Assembly (NCBI GenBank): GCA_963693365.1
Contig: CAVNZM010000006.1
Coordinates: 3,100,001-3,164,000, forward strand
Length of the DNA: 64,000 bases
Source: Amoebidium appalachense
Taxonomy: Eukaryota; Ichthyosporea
Reading direction: 5' to 3'
Position 1 is the first letter of the stretch, and each line of letters opens with the position of its first letter. This document shows, one piece after another, positions 25,943 through 50,721 of the stretch. The translations under genes and the position numbers were made by a program. The notes under the pieces are model-generated. The model saw only the letters and a list, made by a program, of their open reading frames with translations, was not told the origin of the DNA and made no database searches.

Positions 25943-28038
25943 GGGGGAGCAGGGTTGTGAGGTGCCTATACTGTCTTTGATTCTTTCCTTCTTTCCTTCT
26001 CTTCTTTCTCTTTTCTTTTTTCTTTTTTTTTTACCTGCAGGTAGTCGGCTATTGCGTCCTTCTCCCTGCCCAGTGCGGCTCTGACCTGGCCCCTCCTCTT
26101 CCAGCTGTCGTAGTATGCCCGGTTGATGTTGATGGCCGCTGTGAAGTCCTCGTCGGCACGCTGCAGCTCGTTGATGATGGCATACCCAGTGCCCCTGCAC
26201 ACAGTGAATAGGCCGTCAGAGGGGAACTACTGTGCGCACTGCTATAAACCACTGCTTGCAATATTGTGTGCACAACTATTGCACCACTGTGTGCACTACC
26301 GTGTGCAGGACATGTGCATTCAAGGCCGAAATGGGGGTATTTCACTACTGGGATAACACAAGTCCAGGCATGTCATGCATACGGTGTAACATCATGTGGT
26401 CAACCTCCCCCCCTGCCCTCTCCTCCCCCACTCCTGCACACACACACACACACGGACTCCTCACAAGTTTTCTCCGTCTCCCCACCCTCCTCCCCTTCCC
26501 GCCCCTCTACATCACCACACCCATTCGACCTCCTCCCCCTCCCTCCCCCCCCCCCCCCCCCTCTGCCCCCCCTTCCCCCCCCCCCCCCTCCCCCGAAAAA
26601 AAAAGAAAAACCGATCTCTCCTTGTGGACCACAATACCGCAAACATTCCTACACCTTCCCTCATCTTCAACATCCCCCCCCCCCCCTCCCCCCCCCCCCC
26701 CCTTCTCCCCTCTTCCGCCTCCCACAACACACACAACAACCACATGCACCCACTCACCCACCCTGCCCCATTGTTGGCACACATCCAAACCCTACAATGA
26801 TTAAAAAGAACTCACACACGTATACACGTATATGCCCGGTATTGCCCCCCCCCCCTCCCCCCCCTTCTCTCCACTGGGTTGGGCATGCATACCTCTGAAA
26901 GCTCCCTCAACCTAACCCTTCCCCTGGACCCTCTCCCTCCCCCCAACCACCACCCCCTCCCCTCCCTACCGCCCCCCCCCCCCCCCCCCCCCCCTCCCAA
27001 CCACCCTCCGAATCCCCCCACCCCTCCCTCGTTCCCCTCCCCACCCACCCACCCACCCACCCACCCATACTCCCCCTCAACACCCCCACCACCCACCCAC
27101 TCCCCCCCCCCACCCACACCCACCCCCTCCCCCAACCCCAGCCCACCGTACCCACCTGCCCAAGTAAGCCGCCAGTAGAGTCTTATCCTTTTCCAGGAGG
27201 TCCGAGAACAAACGTATTGCCTCAGCGATTCTGTTTGAGTTGACCAGCATGTACCCCTCTGCTATCTTTTTGTCCACGTCCACACGGCCTACCCCGTTCT
27301 GCACAACACCCATGGCTGCTACCTTGGCTAGAGCCTCCGCACTCGCCTCTGGTGTGATTTGTGACTGTGTCTGCACGTGCACATGTGTGTGAGTGTAGGT
27401 CTCCCTCATGTCGAGATGAGTAGGGAAGAGGGGAATTAGTGTGTGTGTGTGCGCGCGCGTGTGTGTGAGGGGGTGGGGGGCAGGGGAGTAGGGGAGGGGG
27501 GCGGGGGTAGGGGCGCATTAAGACGGGGGGTGGGGGGCGGAGGGGGGACGGGGAGAGGGGGAGTTTGAATGCGTCGTCATTAACACTAAGTACACAGTTA
27601 CAACGGACAACACAATGCAGAGTGCAAACCACACATAAAGAGTATGCATAACAAGCAGAGCCCATCGTCGGGGGGAACCCACGTCATCCACCGTATGCAA
27701 GTTTCAACCAATTCACCTCGTCAACGAAACCCAACTCAGATATTGTTTCACTTGAACATGGGGGGGTCGAGGGGGGTCGGGGGGGGGGGGGAGGGGGAGA
27801 TGCAGCCTGGGCAACCAAGGGTGAGTAGGGGTAGTGTGCGTGTACGATTGTGCACGTGAAGGATTTGTGTTGTGCCCGGTAACAGCTGGTATTAAACCTA
27901 AAATAATGGCCTTTGTCTGAGGTAAGAAGTGAGGCAGAGTAGTGTGGGCTAAAAAGCGAAAATAAACCCGTGTCTTACTCAAACGTTGCCCCATCTCCAA
28001 CATACACATGCACCCCCTCCACCCCCATCCCCCCCCCC

Positions 28039-28078
<40 letters not shown>

Positions 28079-29749
28079 ATACACACACCCACACCCACAC
28101 CCACACACATCAAGAGGACCTAATAAAATAACAGGAAGCTAGCTGTGTTTACCCAGGCATGCAGAAAGATCAGAGAAGTCTAGTATAACCAGCAAAAACT
28201 GACTCAAGAAGCAGAGAAGAAAGCCTTTTTTTTTGGTGTGCGTGTGTGTGTGTGTGTGTGTTGCATCTGTGTGTGTGTGTGTGCACCCCCCCCCCCCCCC
28301 CCCCCCCCCCGCCCCTCCTCCCCCCCTTCCCCCTTCCCCCAAAGGATGTTAGAAATATGCAGTGAAGACATACCGATGATGACTTTGCCAGGCCCAAATG
28401 AATGCCGGTATCTTTCTGCTGGGCACTTTGGTCGCTACCAAACGGTATCTTCTGTGTAGCCCCAGATACAGACGGGGGAGGTTGGGGTGAGGGAGAGGCG
28501 GGTTTGGGCACTCCATTCTGCTGAACTGCAACAGGAGTTGAGGTGGGCGCAGGGGAGATAGCGGGTGTTGTTTCAACTGGTTCCGTGGAGAAATTGGAAA
28601 CCTTAACATGTGATGTCACCCGCCTGACAGTGTCTAACCTGCGTCTGAGCTCTGCGTGCAGTCGAATATCGTCCACACAGGCCCGTTTGGATGCATCCTC
28701 ATACAGTGACCCTGCTTCCTTTCGTTTGTTGAGTTTTTCAAACACAGTGCCTTTGAGGAGAAGGGCGCGGAGGGAGTCGGCATCGTGTGTAAGAGCTTCA
28801 TCAGCATCTTTCAGTGCTCGGCGAATCAGATCGAGAGAAACAAGTGCCTCCCCACGGTTACATAGAAGGTGCACGAGTGTCTGACGCTGCCTGTAAGACG
28901 GGAGAAGGGGGGGAGGGGGGGGGGAGAAGGGGGTTAAAATGTATTCACATAACGGGCAACACAATGCAGAACGGAAACCACACAGAGAGAGCATGCATAA
29001 TAGGCAGAGCCCATCCTCAGGGGGAGTCCAAGCCATCCACAGTATCTGACTTTCGACTCACGGGGAAAATAGATCCTCTCGTGCTCACAATATCAGAGCA
29101 GTCATGCCACTTGCCCCCACGTTGTCCCTCCCCCCCCCTCCCTCCCTCCCCCCCTCCCCCCCCCCCCCCCCCCCCAAAACACACACAAAACAAAAAAAAC
29201 CTCCCCCACCAACATATTTGTTCACCTTTTTCTATCTGGTATTGTGTTTTTATGCCCACGTGTGGGTGTGAGTGCTGGCGCTAGGCGGAAAAAGGAGGGA
29301 CACAGGTGGGTGGGTGGTGGTGGTGGTGGTGGTGTGTGTGTGTGTGTTTGGGGGGGGAGGGAGGGGGGGACGAGGAGAGAGAGAAGGGTCTAAGACGAGT
29401 TCAGAAACATACCAACGATCAACCAAGATTTGTTTTTAAATGAAACGACAGCGTAGAGCTGTTAGATAGGCGTTAACAAAAGATCCCCGGCAATGGGAGG
29501 GAGGCCTCAAAGTCAAGCCAAAAAACAGAGCACACCACGCATGGGTTCGGCATCAAGGAAGATGGTTCCAGGTGAGAAACTAGGAGGAAAAGGGGGTATA
29601 TGCCCAGTAAGGAAACAAATCTCTGGAATTGCACTAGTCACTGCCGAAGTTTTCGTTCGTCTGGTTGCAAACACACGGGCGCACACGGGTGTGCGCACAC
29701 ACATACACACAAACAAGCACATATACACATAAGCGTGTACGCGCGTGCG

Positions 29750-29780
<31 letters not shown>

Positions 29781-29930
29781 AAACAAACAAACCAGCACAT
29801 CCATCCATCCCCCCCCCCCCCCCCCCCCCCCTTCCCTGCCCTTTCTTCTCCCTTCCCCCTTCCGTCCCTTCCTTCTGCCCCTCTTACCCCTTCCCCCCAC
29901 ACCAACGCACACACATCCCCCCTCCCCCCC

Positions 29931-29961
<31 letters not shown>

Positions 29962-30158
29962 AGAGGGAAACCCCACACAGACAAACACACAGGCACACCA
30001 ACATACCTAAACTTTGCCTCGCCCTGTGCGTCCGCAACCGCCTGTGTGACCTCCTTGATCTCTCTGTCGTAATTCTTTATGGCCTGGGAGTAGCTGCCCA
30101 TAACATGGGCCTCTATTCCGGCCTGAAGATTGGCTGAGACCATGTTGGTGCCAACCAT
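20470..30158 (-). CDS. TTC13: TTC13-like tetratricopeptide repeat protein
   Basis: Function is not established for this family; TPRs bind partner proteins. Coding exons are 30158-30007, 28890-28374, 27370-27156, 26194-26035, 25364-24999, 24274-24056, 22967-22678, 22026-21535 and 20940-20470 (stop TGA). Every intron is GT..AG with matching phase, giving about 960 residues against about 860 for the human protein. TPR helices run through the first six exons ([87 protein letters not shown]). The C-terminal half has the TTC13-specific blocks [57 protein letters not shown] and [15 protein letters not shown]. Exon 22967-22678 lacks one base in the G5 run 22896-22900; one more base joins MDLDLSP to [12 protein letters not shown]. 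An untranslated exon precedes the ATG (ends at 30398, donor GTGAGT; coding exon opens at 30173). Animal TTC13 has a signal peptide, and none is seen here. Confidence 0.9.
24275..24506. repeat. 37-bp minisatellite, about 6.3 copies, at a 3' splice site
   Basis: Tandem 37-bp unit (CTGTGTGCATATGCAAACAG followed by TGGTCAGTATGCGTGTA). In the TTC13-like sense direction each unit ends in TGCACACAG-TAC, the same context as the authentic acceptor at 24274, so the splice site itself has been amplified. Confidence 0.9.
24700..24800 (-). repeat. Poly(C)-tailed dispersed repeat, degenerate copy
   Basis: The reverse complement begins CCCCCTGAGG and keeps TGCTTATG and a TACCGTG-type end before C-rich sequence. 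Weakly similar; in a TTC13-like intron, sense orientation. Confidence 0.4.
27565..27760 (-). repeat. Poly(C)-tailed dispersed repeat, nearly full copy
   Basis: The reverse complement contains GTTCAAGTGAAACAATATCT, GAGTTGGGTTTCGTTGACGA, GGATGACGTGGGTTCCCC and GATGGGCTCTGCTTGTTATG, and ends at ACGCATTCAAACTCCCCC. Sense to the TTC13-like host. Confidence 0.85.
28933..29040 (-). repeat. Poly(C)-tailed dispersed repeat, 3' half
   Basis: The reverse complement contains CCCCCTGAGGATGGGCTCTG, TATTATGCATGCTCT and GCATTGTGTTGCCCGTTATG, then C-rich sequence. In the first coding intron of the TTC13-like gene, sense orientation. Confidence 0.75.
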
Positions 30159-30397
30159 GCCAGGTGCACGCCACTGCAGCGATAAGTGTGTGAATCAACA
30201 ACAAAGATGGAGCTAACCTATTAACACACACGGCAAATTTGAGCTGTCGACTCCTTGCTAACCAGAGCTGTAGTTTCAGAGCAGAAAAGGTCAAACCAGG
30301 AGCATAATGTGCGTTTCAACAGTAAGTAGAGAGGTAATAGAGCCAAAGGTGAGCTTGAGGTGGTAAAGACAAGGAAAGACCAACACAGAACACTCAC

Positions 30398-30470
30398 CTG
30401 GCTTCACCGCGGAGGTTAGTTGGCTTCCCACTTGGCTTTTAAGTCAGCTTTACAGGATTTGCTTGCGAAT
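30398..30470 (-). other. Probable 5' untranslated exon of TTC13-like gene
   Basis: The sense sequence ends in CCAG followed by GTGAGTG, a strong donor, and there are in-frame stops but no ATG, so it should be untranslated. The transcription start to the right is not defined. Confidence 0.45.
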
Positions 30471-31433
30471 TACTGAACTATACGTCCTACAACACGACTG
30501 CCACGCTAATCCGTCTTAAGCCTGCAACAATAAACCCTACCAGAACACACAAATGTATGCGTTACTCACGCAAACACAACCGACCCACTGTGGCAAAAGT
30601 TTGTCCCGTCACGGTGTTTCTTGTCACGACGTCTGTGGAAGGAAAAGGGCGCGCAGCTGCAGAGCAACACATGGATGACGCAATCGGCAAAGAGCGTAAA
30701 TGCCCCAACCACTTTGCTCCAATATATTTGTTTTGTTTAATTATATGCACCATTTTAGGCAATTACATAATATCCATCAGGCAGTCTCAACATCTTAATA
30801 TCATGCATAAGAAATTCCGTTGTTCTTTCTCTCTCCGCTTGACTGTTCGAACGTTCCTGGTGTCGTGCTGTTTCGTGCACGGGCCACAGGGTCGTGGTTG
30901 ATGCTAATTAGACCTATTTTGATCTACATGGCACACACAGACTAGTAATTTTGCAGTAGTAGGAACACCCACTATACATAATAAGTTACTCATATGGCTT
31001 GCTCCCACCCTGTGACCCAGCTTGTGTATTATCCACTTTCCTCCAATTCACAGTTCCAAGACGCACGGAATTGTTTTCCTCCCCTGCAACCCAAGCAGCA
31101 TCCCTAATGTTCCTCCCCCCATCCTTTCTCCCTCCCCCCTTAACTCTCCCCTTCTCTGAATTCCCGGCCTTTAACCGCACCTTTATACGTTACTCCCCCC
31201 CCCCCCCCCTCCCTCCCTCCCCCCCCCTCCCCCCCCCCCCCCCCTCCCCCGCCCACGCACACACACAACCACACACGCATCATCACACACCGCCCTCAAC
31301 CGTTCTTACCACATGGGGAGACTGAAAGATCAGGAGCTAACATCAGGTCAATAAGCAAGTAAAGCAAGTCATCATAGTATTGTATGGCTGTGTCCAGAAA
31401 ACAGTCTTCATAGGTGAGGTATTCTCCCCAAAT

Positions 31434-31439
31434 TTTATT
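31434..31439 (-). terminator. Polyadenylation signal of SAM-domain gene
   Basis: AATAAA on the minus strand about 205 nt past the stop of the SAM-domain gene. Confidence 0.45.
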
Positions 31440-31641
31440 TTTACCTAGCGTAGCCAGTACTACCAGGACTATTAATAATTACTAAAATTAGGTCTATAGT
31501 TAAATATTATTACCCATAATATACTTATTAGACAGTTTGAGCTCTGGGCCAGCCAAACGCTCTTTCTTTATATCTTTATACATCAGTGCATACTTTGCAC
31601 TTTTCATCGCACGTTATGTAAAATACACAAACCTGCGCGGT

Positions 31642-32787
31642 TTAAAAAACAGTTTGGCGAATGGCATCATTTGAAGAGTGGAAAGACGACATGATACTGC
31701 TGCGACGGCGGTAACCAGGGAAAGACCCGTTACACTGGTCGCTGACACCATAACGGTGTGACTTGGGTGAAGAAAAAAAGGGACTGCGGTTCAAAGAAGT
31801 GCTAAACGACTGGCGCCGGGGCACATCCGGGGAAGGCGAAGCAGAGGACACGGCACCGTCACTCTCATCGGTGGTCAGGTTTGAACCGTCATCGTCACTG
31901 TCGACAAGAATCTCAAGCAAGCGCTGACCAGCAGACTCGATCTCCTCTGCAAGATCGTTCTTTGTGTCGGCTCCCGTCTCCTCCTCCTCGAAAATGCTCG
32001 AGTTAGTTTCGTTAAGAATCATGCTCTTGGCGAGTGCGTTGCCCAGGGTAGGAGTCATCCAAATATTCATCTTGCTGTGAGCAGAAGGACGGCGTGTGGC
32101 CTCAGACTCTCCCTCGGTCTTTTCGTCTCCCTCCAGATGCTGCTTGAACTGGTTGTATTTCTCGATAGCAATGGAGAGGCGCCGGCGCGCTCCTTTCGTG
32201 TTGATACCGATGGCTGCAAGTTCAGCTTCGTCCATTTTAAGGAGCTTTTCCAAGGTGATGCCCTGCTTCTGGAGCGAAGATGTGTATTTGTGCAGGCGCA
32301 CAAGGCGCAAGAAAGAGGAGATATCATACACCCACTCGTTGGTAAAGTCGATGGTGTCCATAGAGTGCCTGCGCCTATGGCTCTCTTCCTCTGCACCAGT
32401 GTTTGAACCTGGCTGTGCCAAACTTGCCTGAAAAAGCTGGTCGGTGCTAGCGGCCGAAAGCCCACGGACACTGCTCGGTCTGGCCATCTCCGGGGAAGTG
32501 GGGAGCTGGGGTTGGTATTGCATCCTCTCAGAAGCACCAAAACCACTAAAAGATGTCCGGCGTGCTTGCTGGTAAGAATCTGTAGGGGCTATGTTGGGTG
32601 CATAGCTGCTAACGCCCAGGTTCACGCGTGGTAGCATGTTTACTGAGTGTGGTGGTGATGTGGACAGTGTCTGTTGTCCGAAGGACTGTGAACGGGGTTT
32701 CCCATATCTAAGCTGCCTAGGCGCATCCATGGAGCCTGAATCAAGACTGGCACGGGGACGATAGTGGTTGTTGCTAGACAGGTACAT
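31642..32787 (-). CDS. SAM-domain protein, Smaug/Vts1-like, possible RNA regulator
   Basis: Single exon of 381 residues. Residues about 151-212 form a SAM domain (WVYDISSFLRLVRLHKY, LEKLLKMDEAELAAIGI, KGARRRLSIAIEKY). The LRLHKY and GAR-R-L positions match the RNA-hairpin-binding SAM domains of Smaug and Vts1. RNA binding is therefore plausible but inferred; other SAM domains are protein-interaction modules. The flanks are disordered and rich in Ser. They carry several basophilic phosphorylation-type sites (RRTSF, RRRHSMD, RRQSFS, RRRSSIM), which suggests control by a PKA- or AGC-like kinase. An acidic segment (SIFEEEETGAD, LVDSDDDGS) follows the domain. The ATG is preceded by a TATA box at about 150 bp and a CCAAT box further up, and a polyadenylation signal lies downstream, so this is a compact complete gene. 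It is the only protein gene here without introns apart from the retroelement. Confidence 0.85.
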   Translation of the reverse strand: MYLSSNNHYRPRASLDSGSMDAPRQLRYGKPRSQSFGQQTLSTSPPHSVNMLPRVNLGVSSYAPNIAPTDSYQQARRTSFSGFGASERMQYQPQLPTSPEMARPSSVRGLSAASTDQLFQASLAQPGSNTGAEEESHRRRHSMDTIDFTNEWVYDISSFLRLVRLHKYTSSLQKQGITLEKLLKMDEAELAAIGINTKGARRRLSIAIEKYNQFKQHLEGDEKTEGESEATRRPSAHSKMNIWMTPTLGNALAKSMILNETNSSIFEEEETGADTKNDLAEEIESAGQRLLEILVDSDDDGSNLTTDESDGAVSSASPSPDVPRRQSFSTSLNRSPFFSSPKSHRYGVSDQCNGSFPGYRRRSSIMSSFHSSNDAIRQTVF

Positions 32788-32937
32788 GTTTGCTGTGTTT
32801 GTATACGTCTAAGCTATCAAAAGTCACGGTAGATAAAGACTGCCTTTATGGAGTTTTATGAAAAGCGTTGCGGTAGAAAAATGTTGTTATTTCAACTCGA
32901 GTCTGATTGTTCGGAGGATGAAACCAGTGCAGTCGTC

Positions 32938-32945
32938 CTTATATA
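32938..32945 (-). promoter_or_regulatory. TATA box of SAM-domain gene
   Basis: TATATAAG on the minus strand, 150 bp upstream of the ATG at 32787. Confidence 0.65.
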
Positions 32946-33024
32946 CTGGCGGCGGTGGCTCAGCTTCTTGTGCACGCTCACCCGCACAAAAGCGGTCAGG
33001 TGCTATTTTCACTCTATTCATCTG

Positions 33025-33029
33025 ATTGG
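33025..33029 (-). promoter_or_regulatory. CCAAT box of SAM-domain gene
   Basis: ATTGG on the plus strand (CCAAT in sense) 80 bp upstream of the TATA box, the spacing usual for NF-Y-dependent promoters. Confidence 0.5.
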
Positions 33030-35871
33030 TTGATGTTTGCTGATAAGCAGAAGAGTTGGAGTCCCAGGGTAAGCCGTTCCTGACAACTCTTGTTTAATTG
33101 GTCTTTTAACATCTTTATGTGCATGAAAAAGCAAAATATATCTTTAATTATGCTTATAACAATCATGATGCACTAAGTCATTGTTTATTGCATGCATGAT
33201 ATCATTTATTGCGTCTGGGGCCAGAGTCGTTCGGGTGAACACCAACAATACATCACACCGATTGGATTTAAATCATATTCTATAGTAACCGCATGGGGGC
33301 TCAACTTCTTAGCAACCCGTGATACCCAGAACAACTGCTGCAGTGCCGTGCCTTCCAGCGTTTAGTTTCTATCAGGGCTAGAAATTACATTTTAGGATTA
33401 CTGTATTCAAGTTGGCACCTGGTGGATCGCCTCCTATTTTTGCCCGGAGATATTTTCCTTTTTAGTTCCCTATATCTATCCGATAAATGTATACCTATCC
33501 GGCACCGGGGGGCCAAACGTATGATTCATTGGCAATATATATCATAATCTTGCGTTTATATTACTATGATATGCATCTCCTCACAGTTATTCCCAACAAT
33601 CATGTGTCCATTATGTTTGAGGGCAAGTTGCTACGTTTGCTGCTCCTTTCGAGCCTCACCAATTTTAGCTAAGCCGTCTGTTGAACTTTATATCTCTGAA
33701 AATTTGTAGACTGAATGCAAAACAAAATAGAACAAGCCCAGGAAGCACACTAAATTTGATATTGAGTGGATATTACAATCTGCATTTTCCAACTTCCTTG
33801 TCTGGCAATTGACTGGTCACGAGATATACAAGAAATGCGGTATTGAGATAACTTTTGCGTTATTGCAAGTTCCAGTGTTTTCCCAGGAAAAAACCCAGAG
33901 TTAAATCTTTGGGCGGTTCAAAGGGCCCTGGAGGCTGTGGGGGGGAGGGGAGGGAATGTAAGGGGCGGAACAGAGTCCTTTTATTTTACTTCCTCAGCCT
34001 CCAACTCAGGTGGAACTATTGTAAGTCCCAGGCTTTACTGGTACTTTTTAAAAATTAACGGTATATTTACTTCCGAAAACAGTGTAATTTCCTGCCCTAG
34101 TTTCTATTGAGTATATTGTACAAGCACTAAACGCACACACACTCAAAACAGCCCGTTTTATCATTGCTGAGTTTCTGGGACAGTGGGACGATGAACGATT
34201 CTTGCTAGTGGAAGGAATGGTCGCTGCGAAGGCACGCGCGCGAGCGGCCAGCGCAAGTACCTGGGAGCCGGTCAGCGGCCGGCGCACGGCTGCAGCGGCG
34301 CAGCCTGCCGAACACCGAGGTACGCATTGGGTACAGTAGCTACAGTAGCGCATAATCATCCTCGTTTGCAACCCTAAACCATAAGAAGTGGAACGACAAG
34401 CACTGTTTCTACTGACACATCCACTTATGGCAGATTCAAGTATCTTATTCGCTTCCCTAAGGCGTTCGACTTGCGAACCTGTCCGACGTCGAAGGAGGGG
34501 CTTCAACAAATCAGCAGCGCGATGATGTTTCATTGGCCCGATTAGTAAGACATTTTCTGGTTGGCTATCATGAGCCATGTAGTTGTATCCCCATTAAGCA
34601 GTGACTGAAATTCAAAATATCTCTTATTTTTGGGAGCGATCATTGTTGTGAATTGAAATAAAAATAAACATAAGCATTATAAAAATTTTAAAACCATATA
34701 TATGTCGATAGATATTTCTTTAAGGTCAGAAATATCTTGAATATTGTCTCTGTCTATGTTTTGTTCAAACAGCTGTGTTTCCGATCCCCCCAATAGGGAG
34801 TATAGGGGGATCATGTCCTGGAACGATGAAATTATGTAAATCTAGCATAGATCTGTTGGTATTATATTATTATAAAATATCTGTAATCTTTGGAAGGCTT
34901 TTTTTAATCATGAATAAAGGTTAGTTATATCCAAGACCTGAGCTATCAAATTTATGTAAATTACGGATGACTACACACAATATGAACATTTCGAATCCCA
35001 TAACACAGGGCTCGAACGTTAGCATTACACGTGTACTTTTCCGTGTAGGTAGCAAAGTGGTGGCACAGCTGCAGTGAGTGTAGCTCTGCATAGCCGCGGT
35101 TTACTTGTCTACGGTCGACAGTCTATTTTATAATTAGTCGACTCTGATAGCTTCATTTACAGGATGTCCTATATAGGTGTATAAGCATGCAAGTGTAAGT
35201 GTATTAGCATCCAATTATGAAACATGTTGAGTGTCACCATTGTTTGAAACGAAACTCAAGGAGCAAAGGTGCATAAGCCAACCTTGCTAGAGAGCTCCGC
35301 GCTCAACCGGAAAGATGGGAGGGGACACACAATTGTACACCTGTGCTGCGGCCATATTAACAAAGGTAGGTTATGACTGTAAAGGGTCTGGCGGGGGAGG
35401 GGGAGGAGGCGGAGGGGGGGGGGGGGGGGGAAGGGAGGGGGGGAGGGAGGGAGGGGAGGGGGCGTAGTTGGCTATAAGAATGACATGGAATTGTGGTGGG
35501 AGGGAAGGAGGGGGGGAGGGGAGGGGCCGTAGTTGGCTTTGAGGATGACATGGAAACTGTGGTTTTAGGGCAAAGGAATGAAAAATATGTTGGTATGGAA
35601 ATGCCCTGCGTGGAGTTGGGAGGGCAGGTGTTCAGTTGTTTTTTTTGTGGTCACTCCATGCATACTGCGCAAATGGGTGTGCACCCAACCACACACGAGC
35701 GCACACAAGAAGATAGTGGCACACCACGTCGCACATACAAGCAAGCACCAATCTGCTAAGATGTTGTTCACTCGGTATTACCCCCGCACATGTCCAGTGC
35801 CCGTACTCGACCCATGTACATTACGAGTTGCACATAGAACCCCCCCCTTCCCCCCGCGCACACACGCACGG

Positions 35872-35924
<53 letters not shown>

Positions 35925-36164
35925 CAGTCTCATATCACACACACACACACACTCGGAGAGCGGGGCCAAGGATGCGCCTACCCACGTGTGCACCCCTACA
36001 CATACACACAGGGATCTGGGGAGAGGGGAGCAGGGGGGGGGGGGGGGGGGGGGGAGAGAGAGAGAGTGAGTGAGAGTGAGAAAGAGAGAGAAAGGGAGCT
36101 GAGAGACGGGCAGAGAGACGGAGAAAGGGGGAAGGGGAGACACAGAGACAGAGGGAGAGGGAGA

Positions 36165-36195
<31 letters not shown>

Positions 36196-36699
36196 AGTTG
36201 GCTGTGAGAAGGGGCGGGGGCTGGGGGGGGGGGGGGGAGGGGGGGGGGGGGGGCGGGGGGGGATATTTCAGGGTTGGGGAGGGAGGGACAGGAAGAGAGA
36301 GAGACAGAAGGAAGAGAGAGACTGTCGTAGTCGGCCCACTATGTGGTGAAGAAAACGCTTTAAGCGTCGTAGTTGCACATATATAAACGTCATATCTGTT
36401 GTCTTTGAACATAGCATCACATGCCTCCACTGTTGCGTCTTTTTTCTTCACAAGTCAGGAAACATGGTCGTCGAATGCCCAAGAGTTAACCAAATAAACA
36501 AAGGAGGCTTTCATTATCACTTTGCCATAGTGATTCCCTTGTTGCCCCCCCGCCTCCCCCCCCCCCCCCCCCCCCCCCCAATGGTGAGATGATTCTCCCT
36601 TTTACCAAGTTGTCTCTCCTAAAAACACACCTTGTACCCAACCGCTCCACACGCCATCACCCCCCCCCCCCCCCCCCCCCCCCCTTCACCACACACACA

Positions 36700-36742
<43 letters not shown>

Positions 36743-36818
36743 ACAACACACACAAAGAAAAAAAACCATCACTATCACCAGAGCACAAGACACACACTGC
36801 CCACACCGCCACCACAGC

Positions 36819-36939
<121 letters not shown>

Positions 36940-37415
36940 CCGGGCCGAGAGGTTTCAGGAGTCGAAAACCGATGCTTCTGTAGTGGCATACCAACCCTTT
37001 AGCTAATAGGATCTGCTAAAGGGTCCTCTATCTGCCTAATTGTTTTGGTTTCACCTTCGTGTTTTTGTTTTTGTGCCTTTTGATGTCTTCCCTGTGCAAC
37101 CCTCTGATCCATGCACTCTCTCTCCCCCCCCCCTCCCCCCCCCCCCCCCCGGTCCCCGCCTCTCCTCTCGGGGTCATTTCCCAAGCCTCACTGCCCGTCC
37201 CCCCGAACAAGCGTCCACAGACCGGCCACACACCCACACGCTCTCTCACATACTCTGCGTCTCCCCCTCTCCCTCCCCTCCCCCCCCCGCTCCCCCCTCC
37301 CCCCGACAACTCACAGAGGTGACCCACATGCGCGCGCGTGCACACATACACCCCCCCCCCCCCAACAAAAAAAAAACACACACACACACACGTACACACA
37401 CGTACACACACACAG

Positions 37416-48269
<10,854 letters not shown>

Positions 48270-48532
48270 ATCAAGTGTATGAGCGACGAGTGTTGTATTT
48301 GCATCGAGGGTGAATATTATGTTATTCTGTTGTGGTACATGTATCTGCGAATGCTCTGTCTAATCATGAATCATACATCCATTTTTCTGTTTCTTGGACC
48401 ACGGTGGTATGCGTATGTATTAGAGTTTTTCGGGTTTGTTGATATACAGTGATGCGCGTACTACATAATGGGCTTGTGCAGTGGTTTACACTTACGAGGA
48501 TTTAAAATGCATGTGATATGAATGAATGAATG

Positions 48533-48538
48533 AATAAA
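48533..48538 (+). terminator. Polyadenylation signal of NSUN5
   Basis: AATAAA 264 nt after the NSUN5 stop, in AT-rich sequence. Confidence 0.55.
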
Positions 48539-48832
48539 TTCTGACGAGTTAATGTTTCGCTCGCGATCGAGTCCCGCTGTGCATTGGGTTTGGTTAGGTA
48601 CCAGCATGCCTTGAGTTCTGAGTCGCGTGGTGTCAGCGTACAGACAGCTCGATGTATAATAGGCTGTGTAATTTTCTATTTGATCGTCATCTTACGCAAG
48701 TTGCCTATTAGTCCCAGCCCATGGATCAACAAGTTGAACCCAAGTACTTGAACATGTTTGCAAGCCAGTGGGCTGCAGCTTTGGCAGTTTTATGTAGTCA
48801 ATATATATTTTCATTTTTCCTCAATCTTCGTC

Positions 48833-48904
48833 GCCGGCTTAGCATAGTGGTTATTGCGCTGGTCTTGTAAACCAGAGGTCCCCAGTTCAATTCTGGGAGT
48901 CGGC
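48833..48904 (+). tRNA. tRNA-Thr (anticodon UGU)
   Basis: A 72-nt cloverleaf: acceptor GCCGGCT/AGTCGGC (one G-U pair), anticodon stem CTGGT/ACCAG with loop CTTGTAA giving anticodon TGT, and T arm CCCAG/CTGGG around TTCAATT. The A box TAGCATAGTGG and B box GTTCAATTC fit pol III promoters. A TTTTTT terminator starts about 5 nt after the 3' end, there is no encoded CCA, and there is no intron. Confidence 0.95.
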
Positions 48905-50378
<1,474 letters not shown>

Positions 50379-50400
50379 ACGGCCATCTAGGATGGCCGTG
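50379..50400. mobile_element. Micro-palindrome, shortest copy
   Basis: ACGGCCATCTA followed by GGATGGCCGTG, sharing arms with the copies at 13437, 50420 and 50670. No flanking duplication seen. Confidence 0.55.
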
Positions 50401-50412
50401 ATCCTGACCTAT

Positions 50413-50458
50413 AGGTGTGCACGGCCATCTAGAAACACCTAGATGGCCGTGAGGTGTG
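50413..50458. mobile_element. Micro-palindromic element with 7-bp target duplication
   Basis: A 32-bp palindrome at 50420-50451 (arms CACGGCCATCTAG), flanked by AGGTGTG on each side. It sits at the 5' edge of the SINE-like element. Confidence 0.7.
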
Positions 50459-50575
50459 TTATACAGTACGATCTGTGTCTAGGCGGAAGACGGTAAGCTC
50501 CCCTGAGGCTAGGCAGTGCCTCGCTGGGAGTGAAGCGGGATAAAATAAAATAAAAAAATAAAAAATATAAAAAAG
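50454..50575 (+). mobile_element. SINE-like element, copy 1
   Basis: GTGTGTTATACAGTACGATC through GTGAAGCGGGATAAAATAAA with an A/T-rich (TAAAA)n tail. About 95% identical by eye to 55657-55776. A tailed short element repeated at an unlinked site suggests LINE-driven retroposition; pol III boxes are not clear. It could instead be the 3' end of a LINE. Confidence 0.7.
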
Positions 50576-50660
50576 GTCCTCACAAAAAAAAAGTCTACCC
50601 GTCCCCGGCTGCGTTTGGCGCGAAACGGTTCCACCCATTTTTGCCTGTACGCTGGGCACG

Positions 50661-50718
50661 CACCAGGGCACGGCCATCTAGAAACACAGGTGTTTCTAGA
50701 TGGCCATGACACCAGGGC
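50661..50718. mobile_element. Micro-palindromic element with 9-bp target duplication
   Basis: A 40-bp palindrome at 50670-50709 (arm ACGGCCATCTAGAAACAC) flanked by CACCAGGGC at 50661-50669 and 50710-50718. Confidence 0.78.
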
Positions 50719-50721
50719 TAA

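Noticed and set aside
34048-34578. Open frame of 176 codons on the minus strand
   Set aside because: No family resemblance, uneven composition across a GC-rich patch, and no promoter or polyadenylation signal seen. Could be real, but not supportable from sequence alone.
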